Of a DNA stretch of 64,000 bases, positions 1 through 12,900 are shown one piece after another. A model generated the notes under the pieces. The model ran no database searches. It worked only from the letters and a program-made list of their open reading frames with translations, and was not told the origin of the DNA. Within the stretch, counting starts at the first letter, position 1; each line of letters opens with the position of its first letter. Source of the DNA: Schistosoma haematobium (Eukaryota > Platyhelminthes > Trematoda > Strigeidida > Schistosomatidae); contig NC_067202.1 in NCBI RefSeq assembly GCF_000699445.3, positions 620,001 through 684,000 of the forward strand, written 5' to 3'. A program made the translations under genes and the position numbers.

Positions 1-107
1 TCACTCACACCCCCACCAGCACTTATGCAGCTACCTAGATACACGAACTTCTCGACTACTTCTATCTGCTCACCACCCAGGGTGGGTACAGGATTAGAAT
101 CTTGCCA
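1..107 (-). mobile_element. RTE-2 LINE fragment (reverse transcriptase C-terminal region)
   Basis: Read on the minus strand it gives GEQIEVVEKFVYLGSCISAG, the segment after the RT fingers/palm that in RTE-clade elements contains the YLGS motif. The element is cut by the window edge and its right end is lost in unassigned sequence. Confidence 0.7.
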
Positions 108-192
108 GCCTTGTTAAAGTACTTTGCACTTAGAAGGTGCGAAGCACATACCATACCTACGGACACTGACTGCCAACTGATTAAGTGCGGAT

Positions 193-412
193 TGCATGAT
201 ATCTAACTCAAACATTACACAATGAAATAACCTGACACATTTATTATGGTTGACCTGACTGGATCTGTGTTATTAAGTATCGCTTTAGTTCTTCTTTAGT
301 CTCAGTTTCCGTTTTATTTTCTCTAATTGTATACTATCCTTTATGGTAATTGAAATGATCTTTGATACACTGTCCATTCATCAATCGAATGTCCATTTAA
401 AAAGAATGGAAG
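193..412 (+). repeat. Duplicated segment, copy 1 (empty site)
   Basis: This segment matches 49163-49758 along its length. The second copy is split by an RTE-1 insertion and this one is not, so it shows the pre-insertion state. No coding content was recognised. Confidence 0.75.
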
Positions 413-535
413 CTAGACCACCATGGGAAACCTGGAAGCACTAGATAGCCGTTCCGTCCTATTGTGGGACTCCTCGGTGGCAGTGAGCATCCATGATCTC
501 GCCGCGTAAGATTCGAACCCATGTCGTCATTGGTA
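409..535 (-). mobile_element. SINE-B copy with decayed hammerhead
   Basis: The copy contains the family tail, a degraded ribozyme (core CCGAGGA, GGAA in place of GAAA) and part of the tRNA-like head (ATTCGAACCC on the plus strand is the reverse complement of the B box). Confidence 0.75.
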
Positions 536-693
536 ATAACGATTATTTCTAGACATCTAAGAAAGTTATTCTTATAATCTAGGCTTTACGAATCAGATAA
601 GTTGTCATGGAAACATAAAAAACAAAACAAAATACATTGAGCTTGGAAGCACACGCTTTATAGTTGATAGTAGAGAAAATGTTTTTCACATAC

Positions 694-925
694 ATTTTAA
701 AATTATATGCACCGGGTTTGAGTATTCATAACCGAAATTATTGATTGCTTGACATGTATAACTTCCTTCATTCATAATATGAAATGACTGACATTTAGTT
801 TGTATATTATTTAATGATTCATTATAACCCCATATTAATTCACTTGTTGTCTCCCATGTATATGAACCAGTTTCATATTCAATACATTTAACAGTAGTCA
901 AAATCTTCCTCCATGAACAATGAAT
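694..925 (-). CDS. Ig receptor exon 12: second half of Ig6
   Basis: The start is set by the acceptor TCTATTCCTTCAG (AG at 927-926), which adds seven in-frame residues before the first plausible Met. The exon carries [20 protein letters not shown] (C763) and ends in phase 1 at a GTATGT donor. It has three additional cysteines (708, 719, 750), unusual among these domains. The next exon lies beyond the left edge. Confidence 0.85.
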
Positions 926-3900
926 CTGAAGGAATAGACAATCAAATAGGTAATATCAAAAGAGGGTTTTTATGGAGATTTTAGTAATTAAACGGTTGAA
1001 TTTGTGTGTTAATTAAAGCTAGACCACTATGGAAAATCTGGAAGCACTGGACGGCCGTTTCGTCTCAGTATGAGATTCCTCAAAAGTGCGCATCGACGAT
1101 ACCGCACATCACACGAACGCTCAACGCTCAACCAATAAACCGATATCCAATGATGCTAATGTTTAACTTCAACCAATCCACAATATTGCGCCACTGTTCA
1201 CCATTGTCTTCGGTGAGTAATTATCTTACAACAGACCTGGTTGATCTCCACTGATCACGGCTTCTCACTAGAACTCCAGGAATTGATTTTGGAAGCTAGT
1301 CATTAGTGAGCACAGGATGATTATTATCAAAATGGTGATTTTCGTAATTTAATCAAAAAAATTAATGTTTTTTAAATGCACTAATGAATAGAACATATTG
1401 AGTTTTCTGATGTTTTTTAACTCAACATCAGTTGCTTCTTCGGAGAATATGATAAACCTTGATAATGATAACTATAAACTTAAATTGTAAGTAATTGTTC
1501 AAACAAAACAAATATTTCATAATAGAATATAACCAGATGATTACATTATTATTATTCGCTTTATTCAGTATTATGTTTTTGGTACAATATAGAATTCTCA
1601 ACATTAAAGATCTCAAGAAGTTCCCGTTTCTCATTTCTTGATCGATTTCGTTGACAAATATTGAGTAGTTGACAGCTATAAGTTAGCAGTCCAGGAATCT
1701 ACATCTGAATAATGTATATTCTTTCCGATGCATATCGTCAGTAACGACGATATCTCGGATTGAGCCTTTTGTAACTTGTACAACGAAATGTAGTACACCT
1801 TTCACAAGCTCACTTGAATAAATTATGTGGTTAATAGCCATAATGATGTAATAAGACAAAAAAATTAGATAACTTGTTGAAACATCAAGATAGCAAGAAC
1901 AAGTATCCCAGATGTTCAAGCACGCTGTTGTAGGGCAAGTGAAATGTCACTGGGCCCTAGACAAATCATTCAGCAGTTGGGTTACAGAATATCGAAAAGA
2001 TCGTCGATCACTGTCAAGTTCGATGAAAACCAACGCGCATCAGTTAATCGTATGCCATGGACTGGCCCATGCGGTGGTGTTCTAGCTATCTTCTCTGTAC
2101 TCATTCTTTCTAATACATTTCCATAATAACGTCCTTTGTGTTATACGGTCTTCAAAGCAGCCATAGTACATTGATACGTCCAAGGGGTAGTCCATTTTAG
2201 ATTCTGACCACGAGGTGTGCCTTGGAGGTTAGCTGGTTCATCATAGCATTCCCGTCTAACTCGAGCAGACCTCCAATCATTCGATATAGATCATCTACGT
2301 TGGTGATCTACACTGTGATTGTTATATTTATATCACTATAATACAGAATCAACTATCTGACTTCCCTCAGATTCAACATTTATCATTTACATTCATTTTG
2401 AATATATAAAAAAACATTCATCAATATGAACTTACATCATTTAAGGTTCTTAGCGTAATAGAATTCATAGTAGCTGATGTTGTACGAATAATGGAATTAT
2501 CATGAAACCAATTAACTTGTGGTGCAGGTTTACCATGAGCAACACAACGAAGATAAGGTGTAGGAATTGAATTAAAAGATGGATTTAATACATTATCAAT
2601 ATTTGGTTGTTCAATTATTTGTGGTTCTTCTAAACAACAATAAAAATAACCAATTGTCATATGTTATAGTTACAACAAGTTTGAAAAATCTGACATCAAT
2701 CATCAATAATCCATAGTGATGTGTAGTCTCACATATTAATAATTATCTAATTATAGTAACTTAGTGAATAATGCGTTGCTGTATGGAGAGAAATGCTGCA
2801 AGTTCACACTTCCGTCTAATCATCAACCAATGACGGGTTCATACTCGGATAAAACACCCATTCCATGGTGTATGCTACTTATATCAACATAAGTAGTATA
2901 CAACGCTAGTCAGAAATAGAATATCTGGAACCAGAAAGTCGAGAAAATCGAGAAAGAATGAACAGGAATAGAAGGCAATTGATATGGAAATACAGGAACA
3001 ATGAAGTATTAGACGATCGACTGATATTTGCAAAGGAACATCCAAGTTTAAGACAACTGATTAGTATTTTTAGCAAATGAAATATTTACTGTATGGTTCT
3101 CAGATTTTACTAAGATTTTGTGTGATTTTGTGTTTAAATACATTCGATTATCCCCACTTGTACTATAGTTCACGGCAATTCTGTGTCCCAATACACACCA
3201 GCAAGCGAATTTATTATGAAATGCTAATTGAGATATGAATTCCGGAACCCTGGTTTCCTAATATCAGTAGTATATTGTATTAGTAATAAAGTTCTCATTC
3301 CTGTAGTACGTTGTTATGAAATGAACTTAATCAAATATTATCATGGAGATAAAAGTATTTTTCAAACCAACATGTAACAAACAATAATCGAGACCGAACA
3401 TAACTGTTAGCATTAGTGTAACTAAGTCAATGACTATTGACCTGGGTGATAAATTCACTGAAAATTAGAATGTGATAGAAGTCTTAAATGTGAACCAATG
3501 GTTGTCAAATCATTATTAAGACGATATTAGGCTGATAAATGTTGCATGAGACCCTTAGTTAGAAAGCGGATGTCCATAGATGAAGAGATATTTTACGTAA
3601 GGAAATAATGGCTATCCAATGTTTCCTTCGTTCTCAGTTGTTGACCAACTAATGTTGGTCTGTGTTGAAAACAATGAAATAATAATGAACTACGAACGAT
3701 CTACGGTAAATTTTACATATAATAGATACTTGCAATATGATTAAGTTGTCAGTTGACCAAAAACGAAGAGGAAGACCGAAAACACACATTACGCCGAGAA
3801 ATGGAGACAGACATGAGAAGAATGATCAATAATTTCATAGAACTAGAGAGGAAGGTTCAGATCAGAGTGTGTTGGAGAATGCTGGTCGGCGGCCAATACT

Positions 3901-6900
3901 CCATTGAGAGTAACTGACGTAAGTAAGTAAGAAAGTAAGTGACAAATTGTTTGCCGTATTATAATGTTCAGCTGATCGACCATACTTTGTAAAGTAAATA
4001 TGTTTACCATATGTAATGGAATGATTAAATAACTTATATATTGTAATAACAATAAGCTCACCTTGCACTGTAATACTGACTGGATCACTTATTGCATTAC
4101 CATAATCATTTTGTACTAGACAATAATAAAAACCATCGACAAATGTATCCGTTAAATTGATTAATAATTGATCTTTATTATTTGAAAATTTCGGTTTAAA
4201 TGGTATTGGAGTAATTAAATCTGATGATTTTGTTTTACAAGAATTTGAACTCCATAACCATTCGATCGAAGGAATTGGAAGTCCAGGGACTAAAAGAAAT
4301 AATGTTAAAAAAGAAAATTGTATCTTGCCTTCATTCATTGAATATTCATGCTACTTTAAATATTGTGAGATTAAACGATATTGTTTACGAAATTCAAACT
4401 CTAGAAATGTATGCAGTAAGCCTTAGTGTGATCTTGTTGTTGTATACATTACTTACTTAGTTACTCCTGTTACCCATCGTCAAGGAGCATAGGTTGCTCA
4501 CTGTCACTATCCATTCAATTCTGTCCTAAGCGATCATTTACAGTTCTTTTCAATTGCTATTCATCCTTATCATGTCTACTTCTAATTTCTGATGTAGTGT
4601 GTTATTTGGCCTTCTTCTCTTCCATTTCCCTTCAAGACTCCACGTAAAAGCATGTCTCATGATACAATTTGATGATTTTCATAGTGTATGTCCTATTCAC
4701 TTCCAATGTCGTTTCACAATCTCCCCTTCAGTTGAAAGCTGGTTTGTTCTCTCTCACAATAAGCTGTTACTGATGGTATCCGGTCGACGGACATTCAGTA
4801 TATTGTGTAGACAATTGTTCATGAATATTTGTACACATTTGATGACAGCTATAGTAGTTCTTAAAGTTTCAGCTACGTACAGTAGGACAATCTTGATGTT
4901 CTTATTGAAGATTTTGATTTTGATATTATTTGACAGTTGGTGTGAGTTTCAAATGTCCTTCAAGTGCAGGTATGTTGCCCTCACTTTTCTAATCATCGCC
5001 TTTACCTCTGCATCGGATCATCCTTGTTCATGGATGATGCTTATCAGGTACGTGAAATGTTCCAAATCTTACAGAGATTCTCTATCACATGTCATTGGAT
5101 TGATGTTTTTTGTGTTGTATTTGAAGATCTTGCCATTATGTTATGGAATATATGTTAAAGCGTCCAATTCGCAGGATTTCCTACTTTCAACGGCATTTAA
5201 CGATATTGTTTTACAAAATGTATATAAAGCAATTTGCGTTTTTGATTGAGATCATGGACCAACTGATGTTAGACCACCATTAAAAACCTGTAAGCACTAG
5301 ACAGCTGTTTCGTCCTACTATGGAACTCTTGAGCAGTGCGCATCCACGACACCGTCCACGGGATTCGAACTTAAGGCCTTCGATCTCGCAAGCGAACGCT
5401 TGACCTCAAGACCACTGGGCTTTTATCCAACGATGTTGATATCTAACTTCGACTGATCCATGAAATTACGCGACCATCTTCCACTGTACTGAGGTAGATA
5501 CCTGTCTCTACCCGACACGGATTAGCTCCGCTGGTCACGACTCTGAGGATTCCCTCACTAGTGAGTATATGGTAATTCTCATTATGGGGTTGTTATGATT
5601 GTTATGTTTTTTGATTGAGATCATGAATCCATTGATGTCAGACCACCATTGAAAACAATTCAAATTGTCAGTTATATTTTTCTTACATGTCAAACAAGTA
5701 TATCCCTAACGAAACAAACAGTTTTATGGCATACAAAATTTTGATAACTTACGTCTAGCATTCATATTACATTGTAATATTACAGTTATGTTTTCATCAG
5801 TTTGCGGATTTGAAGTTTTCTGAATTGTTGGCTTACCGGGTGAATCTTCGTTAATGAAAAAAAGTAACATACCATAAGTTAGATTATTTTTTTAATCAAA
5901 ATCTAGTAGCTAAGTCGACAACGCGATGGCGTTGTAAGCGAACTGTACTGGGTTCGAGTCTCATAGTGAACATCAATTTTGAAATGCCGGTTTGTCTAGC
6001 CGACGAGTCCTAAACAGGACGAAACGAGCTTGCTGCATCACACTTCTAGGCCAGTATCCATCTTTCCTAGACGTTTATTATCTGGGGCAATACAATCTTT
6101 TAAACTGTTAGTCCACTAGAAAGCTCTATACGTTTCGAAGAATTCTAGAATTTCAGAAGTGATTTATGTCATTATCAGTTTACATAGTCTAAATGAGTTA
6201 ATATCATTCGAATTTTCATTATGTTAATGTTTCATAGTAGTGCGATATTCAGAAACGGACAAATATGAATGATAACAGCTCAATAAACAATCGATGAATA
6301 TATCTATCCTTTATTAGGTAAGTTCCAGCACTGATAGTAATGAAAGATTGAAGTTTGACTAGATACATTAAAACTATTCAGATTATAAACACAACTGAGT
6401 GATGAATACTAATTTGTTACAAGCCAAGATAAAGGTACCCGTCAAAATCGTCAGTTTACTTCGTTATTGTGTTTGACTTTATAAGGTGGAGATAAAGTAT
6501 ACAACTGCGACACTCGAATGTATAGAACCCCTCAGTCGCAAAATCGGAAGACAGAAGAAAGCTGGAGGACTGTTTGTTGGGTAAAAAAACCAAAATCATG
6601 GATATTTATAGATATTAGCGTTTGTTATAACATCATTTTACTTCAGCCAATCTGCAAAGAGGCATGTTACTCTACCGTCCAATAGTAACATATGACGTTG
6701 ATATTCTAAAAAGCTCCACCACGTTCTGATTAGATGGAAACTTTTCGAGTTCTTTAGAGCCTTTCGAGTCTTCGTCAAAGTTCCTGGAAGCCGTCCTAAC
6801 ACTCTTACAGTTACATTGTAAATTGTTGATTTTGTGTTATTTCTTCCAAACTGTTCCGTTTTTGTCTTATTGTTATTTTATTACTTATTTGGTATAAGGG

Positions 6901-9900
6901 GGCACCAGATACATATACGCCACACAAATCTCATTTGATTTGTGTGAGGGCTGTGATATTACCCGGGTGCGCAGACCAAAGCAGGTGGTTTTCTTAAGGG
7001 GCCACACCTGGAGCCTTCGACCTATAGGTCTGATCCACAAGGCAGTGGAGCATCGCCAGGAGATGTAGTCCCACGGTAACCGGTGACCAACGATTGTTTT
7101 ATACGCCATTTGTCTCCTCAGGGTCCTGGAGCTAATGTGTACCATTGGTTTGTAATCAGGGTTTTCCAACTTCTCGGCCGTGCCAGGGCATTTGGGTGCT
7201 TTGTCTTATTGTCAAATATATAAACTTTGTCATATGATACCCTGAAACCGTTAGTTTCTTGTTTCACAATTTATTGTAAAAAAGATCCGTATTATTAAAA
7301 ATATAGATGTATGTGAACTAGATGAAAATTTGAAGAAACAAACAACATATTACACAAGTTAGTAGCCATTTGAATTACGAGATGGTGTTCGATCCCCAGA
7401 GTGAACATCAACTCTAAGATACTGGTGCATCTAGCTGACAAGTCTGTAAACGGAGCGGAACAAGCTTCCTAGTTTCCATTTCTAGCCACTATCCATCATT
7501 GCTTATAAAGTTTGTGATTTAAAGTTATATCAAGGCAATACGCACAGGATGCACATACGCCGACATGAGACTGATCAATTGCAGTCCTAAACATCAATGG
7601 GAAGATTCAAACAACCAATACAAAAATGAATTAAAACTTTGTCAAATAATAACTTTAAACTGAGTTGGATCATGAGTTATGAAGGCAGACTGATTTTGAT
7701 GGAGTTTTGTTCTCTGAGCTGGATGGTTTGGTCGTGGAGCTTTCATCGTTCTTCTGAACGACATCATCAGCACAAACTTCAGATAGAAGTGAAGTGTTTG
7801 AATTTCTCCATATGTGTCTCAAAGCTTGTTCTGTGCACCTCGACGTTGATTGGTTCTTATTGACCTTAAATTTGTCGTTGTTTACTTCTTTGTTTTGGTT
7901 GTGTCTCCCATTGGTTTGACTTTTGTTCTTATGTTTGTGCATGGTTTTCCTGATTGGTTGATAAATTGGATTGATTTCAATATGCTTGTTGATTGCTGAT
8001 TGACCTGAGTGCCAGGCTTCTAAAAATTCTCTGGTGTTTTTGCAGTTTCCTCTGTCTAAGATTTCCACATTTTTCCAATCGAATGAGTGTCCGCAGTTGT
8101 CCACGTGTAGTGTTTTTTCGCAGTTGGCACAATTTATTTTGTAGATGATGTTTGATTTGTTTTCCTTTGTTATTTCATCTTTTGGTTTGCATAGGATTGA
8201 TTGTAGTGATTTTGTCGGTTTGTGTGCTACACTTATTCCGAAGGTTTTCAGCAGTCTTGTTGCGGTTTCTGATATTCCTTGTATATATGGTAGGGTGAAC
8301 CTTTTGTTGATTTTTGTGCTTGACTTGAGTTCTAATGCTGCGTGCGGTTGGTATTTTTTGATGAAGTTGATTGGGTAGCCGTTCTTCTGAAATACATCCT
8401 TTAGGTATTTCTCTTCATTTCTTCGTGCTGCCAGTGTGCTGCAGTGTGTCCTCGCCCTCTTGAACAAATTGTGTACGCAGTTGATTTTGTGAGCTCTGAG
8501 GTTGTTGCTGTTGTAGTTGAGAACTTGATCCGTATGGGTCGGTTTCCTATATACTTGAGGTTCCAGTTTTCCTGTGTCGGTTCTAGTGATCAATATATCC
8601 AAGAATGCTAGTCGGTTGTTTGACTCCTGTTCCATGGTGAACTTGATGTCATCGAAGACGTTGTTGATCAGGTTGTAAGTGTTTTCTAGTTCATTCTTTT
8701 TGACGATGACGAAGGTGTCGTCTACATGGCGAATCCAAATTTTCGGCTTGATCACTGGTAATATCGTGGCTTCTAGTCTTTGCATCACTGCCTCTGCGAT
8801 CAATCCTGATATTGGTGATCCCATTGGTGTCCCTTTCGTTTGTTCGTAGATTTTGTTGTTGAATTGAAAGTATGTTGTTAGGCATAAATTGATGAGTTCC
8901 TGTAGACTTTGAATTTGAAGCTTCATGTATTTGGTGAGATTTGTGTCGTTGTTGAGCAGCAGGGATATAGTTGTGTATAACCTAGTGATTAAGTCTCCAT
9001 TTTCCTTATCAATCATAAAACGACCCATAATCTGTTTATATTACATTTGTTTTATAATAAAGTAAAGCTCCTGAGTTTCGCTAGTCTGAATCTTATTGAA
9101 GCGACTACCTTTATTACGACACATAGTTTAAGATGTAAAATATCCAACTTCAATATCTCGAAAGATCAACTTCATGACTTTAGTTTATTGAGTCTATAGC
9201 AACAAATTATCAACTATTTTGTATTGTAAATTCCCTTGGTGTTGTTTTGCTTGTTATTTAAAAATGCAATTGATCAGTATCATATTGGCATATGTGAATC
9301 CTGTGCGGACTTCCTCCATATTGTCTTAGGTCATAAGTTATATAAGCAAATATGGATACTGGTTAACAGTGGAATCCAGGATGCGCAGTTCCTCCTATTT
9401 GTATTCTGGGTTAGAGAATACTGGTCAGTGGCTTATTCTCTATTGGGAGTAACAGGTGGAAGTAAGTAAGTAATTGTTCAATCTGAATGAAGTACATTCA
9501 GTTATAAAGCTTCATTTGTTAACATTATACTAGTAAACTTACAGTAAACTAATAATTGTGTTTCACTTTCTCTACGATAAACAAATGGTTCATTATTCTT
9601 TAATTTAATTGTATTTTCAGCTGCACATACATAAATACCAGCATCATCTATTGTAACTGAATTAATTTGAAGCATTGGACTTAACCAATGTAATCTATCT
9701 TTACTTCTATTATAATTAGATGAATATTTAGTTACACTATTCATCGTTCTAAATAGATCATTATGGTTAACATGTTTTGACTTCATCAAATTGGATGTGA
9801 TCTTGTTCGATTTACGATACCAAAAGACATTCATTGGTGGTGGATTAGAGATAGCATCACATGATAAACGAACTGATTCACTATGACGTGTATAGACAAC

Positions 9901-12900
9901 ACCAGTTGTTTTAATTATTGGAGCAACTAAAAAATAGTAAAACGGTAAAAATAATCACTAAATAGTGTCAGCGAAGTCTTTAAATAATGAAACATACTTA
10001 ACGTAGTAGGGCTCAGACAAGTGAGTCTATAATTCATCGACGATCTTTCGGCGACGCCAAAGTGACCTTCACAATGAATACCTACTGATTACGACTAAAT
10101 GACGGTTATTAACCAGTTAGAATTATGATTTACAGTTGATAGTTAAAGTTGGAATTTACATTTAGGGTTTTCATCATGAACTGATATCAGCTTTAATACC
10201 GAAACTTTATTTAGTCAAATGTATGGATAAGTTTCGCGTCAAAATTCATGACTCGTTATCTTATATCCAATTGGTTCGTCCATAAATTATGGTCTCGACA
10301 TTAGACATCTAATAACTCAAAATTTATACTTTGATTATATATGACATATTACAAACAAATATGGATTATGCTATAAGCCTCTTTGCAGTGTATAAGTAGT
10401 TGATTCCTATAAGTTTTGTGAAAATGTTTATTTCAAAAGATCCTTTCTTCGTTAATTCCACAACGTTTAATATACTTTCTTTAACCTACAATAAACTTGA
10501 CAGCTTACTATCCTTCTTTCTTCTTCTTATGGTGCTCGACTGGATTTCTAAGACCACCATATCTGAGAGAAAGCATGGAATACACTGGACAGTTCGAAGT
10601 CACTCAGAAGATTTTGACTTTGCAGATGAACTGACCCTTCTATCCCGTACACGCGAGCAAATGGAGATAAAGAAAACTAGTGTAGCAGAAGCCTCTGAAT
10701 CAGTAGGCCTCAATGTACGCAAAGGAAAAGCAAACTCCTCAAATGCGACACGGAGAACACCAACTCAGTCACACTTGATGGAGAAACTCTGGAATAGGTG
10801 GAAACATTCATATACCTGGTCAGCAACATCAATGAACAAGGCAGATTTGATGAATATGTAAAAGCGAGGATTGTCAAAGCAAAGGCCGTATTCCTACAAT
10901 TGAAGAATGTATGGAACTCAAACCAACTGTCAACTTATATCAAAGTCACAATCTTTACTACGAACACCAAGACAGTTTCACCATACGAAGCTGGAACTTG
11001 AAGAACTACCGCAACGATTATCAAAAATGTACAAAAGATACTCAATATCGTTGACCGGACATCATCAACAACAATCTACTGTGAAAGACAAAAAACCATT
11101 TTCCAAATGAAGAGAGAACTAGGAACTAGGACATACCAAACTGCATCATGAGGCAAGTCCTAACATAGAATCTTAAATAGAAACGGAAAAGAAGTCTAAA
11201 TAACATGATAAAAATGAATAGCCATTGAAAAAGGCGAGACTCTAATTTATGGACGAGCCAATCAGAAGCGTTTGAGTCATGACGCCAACTTCAGTGCTTA
11301 ATGCTAACGTACAATCGGTTCACAGGGGTTTTCATACAAAACGTGATAGTTGAGCGGCTATAACAAATAAAACGGCAACACTATAATTTGTGGATCAATC
11401 AATCAGGTATAAGATAATAGATCTCGGATTTTAACACGAAAGCCTTTCATCAATTTGGCTAAATAAATCTCTGGCATTATAGCTGATGTCAGTTCATGAT
11501 GAAAACCCCATATATAATTCTTAACTAAGGCAAAATACGACAATTATTGCGAACTGGATAATAAAAGCACCAGTAACACTGGCTGCAACCGGGTACTACA
11601 ATATATACGAATGATTGGAGAGCGTAAAGACTCCTACATAGCCGTGGTTATGTGCATCGTGTGGTTATCCACAAGTAGCATTTTGTGCACTCAACAACTG
11701 GAGTGCACATAAACAATATTGAAGCTATGTGTTCGAGGCTGAAAGAGTTTTTGAGACTTTATCATGACTCCAGAGGCCGACTATTCTGTAGCCGTATGGA
11801 TGATTTCCTCTACTGCATGCATTACAATTTTAGAACCTCTGAACCTCTTTTTAACCTTGACACGTTTCTGAACCACGTATAAGAAGTGTATCCACTTTAT
11901 TTCCTTGCTTTTTATAAGATATTTTTACTCTATACTGACTGTTTGCTGATTGACTAATACTTCTGAAGGTCACTTGAGATTCGTTCAAAGGTCGTCCATA
12001 AATGAGAGTCTCACCATTGAAATGATCGTTTAAGACAGAGTTGAATGAAGAGTACTGGTAAGTGGCTTATACTCTTCGACGAGGTGTAACAAATGTAATT
12101 AAACCTAACCATCTTTAAAATGTATTTCAATACAATCAATATATTTAACTTACAATAAAATTCAATTCTTAATGACTTTTCTATACTTCCCATAATATTT
12201 TCCGCTGTACATGTAACATTTATTGTCCAATTATCTTTGGTAAATTTACCCAATTCATCTTTTATCAGAATTTTATTGAATACAGCTGAATTTAATTGTT
12301 CTGTTTCTTCCGATAGAATAATAATCATAATAATAAAAGAATGATATTCATATGTTATTTATGTTTGTTATATGTGTGCAAATGAAATACAAATGGCTTT
12401 AGATTTTTTTTCTAAGATAAAAATGAATGAAAACATATATCAGTGGTTAAGCGCTCACACACGAGACTGATAGGTCCTGGATTTGAATCCCCCGGGGCGG
12501 GGTCGTGGATATGCACTGCCTCTGAGGAGTCCCATAGTAGGACGAAACGGCCGTTCAGTGCTTACAGGTTTTCCATGGTGGTCCAGCTTCAATTGGCTCA
12601 TGATCTCAACTGTTAAAATTACTATAATATCTATAAAACCCCTTCTGATATTAATCAACATATGCTCAAGAGTGACTGGTTTCAAGCGGTATTTCCTGGA
12701 GTTCTAGTTAGAAGCAGTGACTAGTGAAGTTCAATCGGTTCTGTTGTGAGATAGTAACTCACAGAAGATAATGGTGGATCTGTTTTGCCCTATTTCGTGA
12801 ATTGGTTGGAGTTAGACATTTACAAACTTGGATACCGGCTCAATGGTCTAGTGGTTAAGCGTTACCATTTAAATATGACAATTTTCCCAAATTACAAAGC

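Noticed and set aside
4599..5249. 216-codon plus-strand open frame with hydrophobic residues
   Set aside because: It is the antisense of an RTE-1 copy; the same phantom frame appears opposite the 34.8-kb copy.
12440..12500. tRNA gene suggested by A- and B-box-like sequences (also at other SINE heads)
   Set aside because: The heads cannot be folded into a full cloverleaf by eye and each is attached to SINE sequence; they are tRNA-derived promoters, not tRNA genes.
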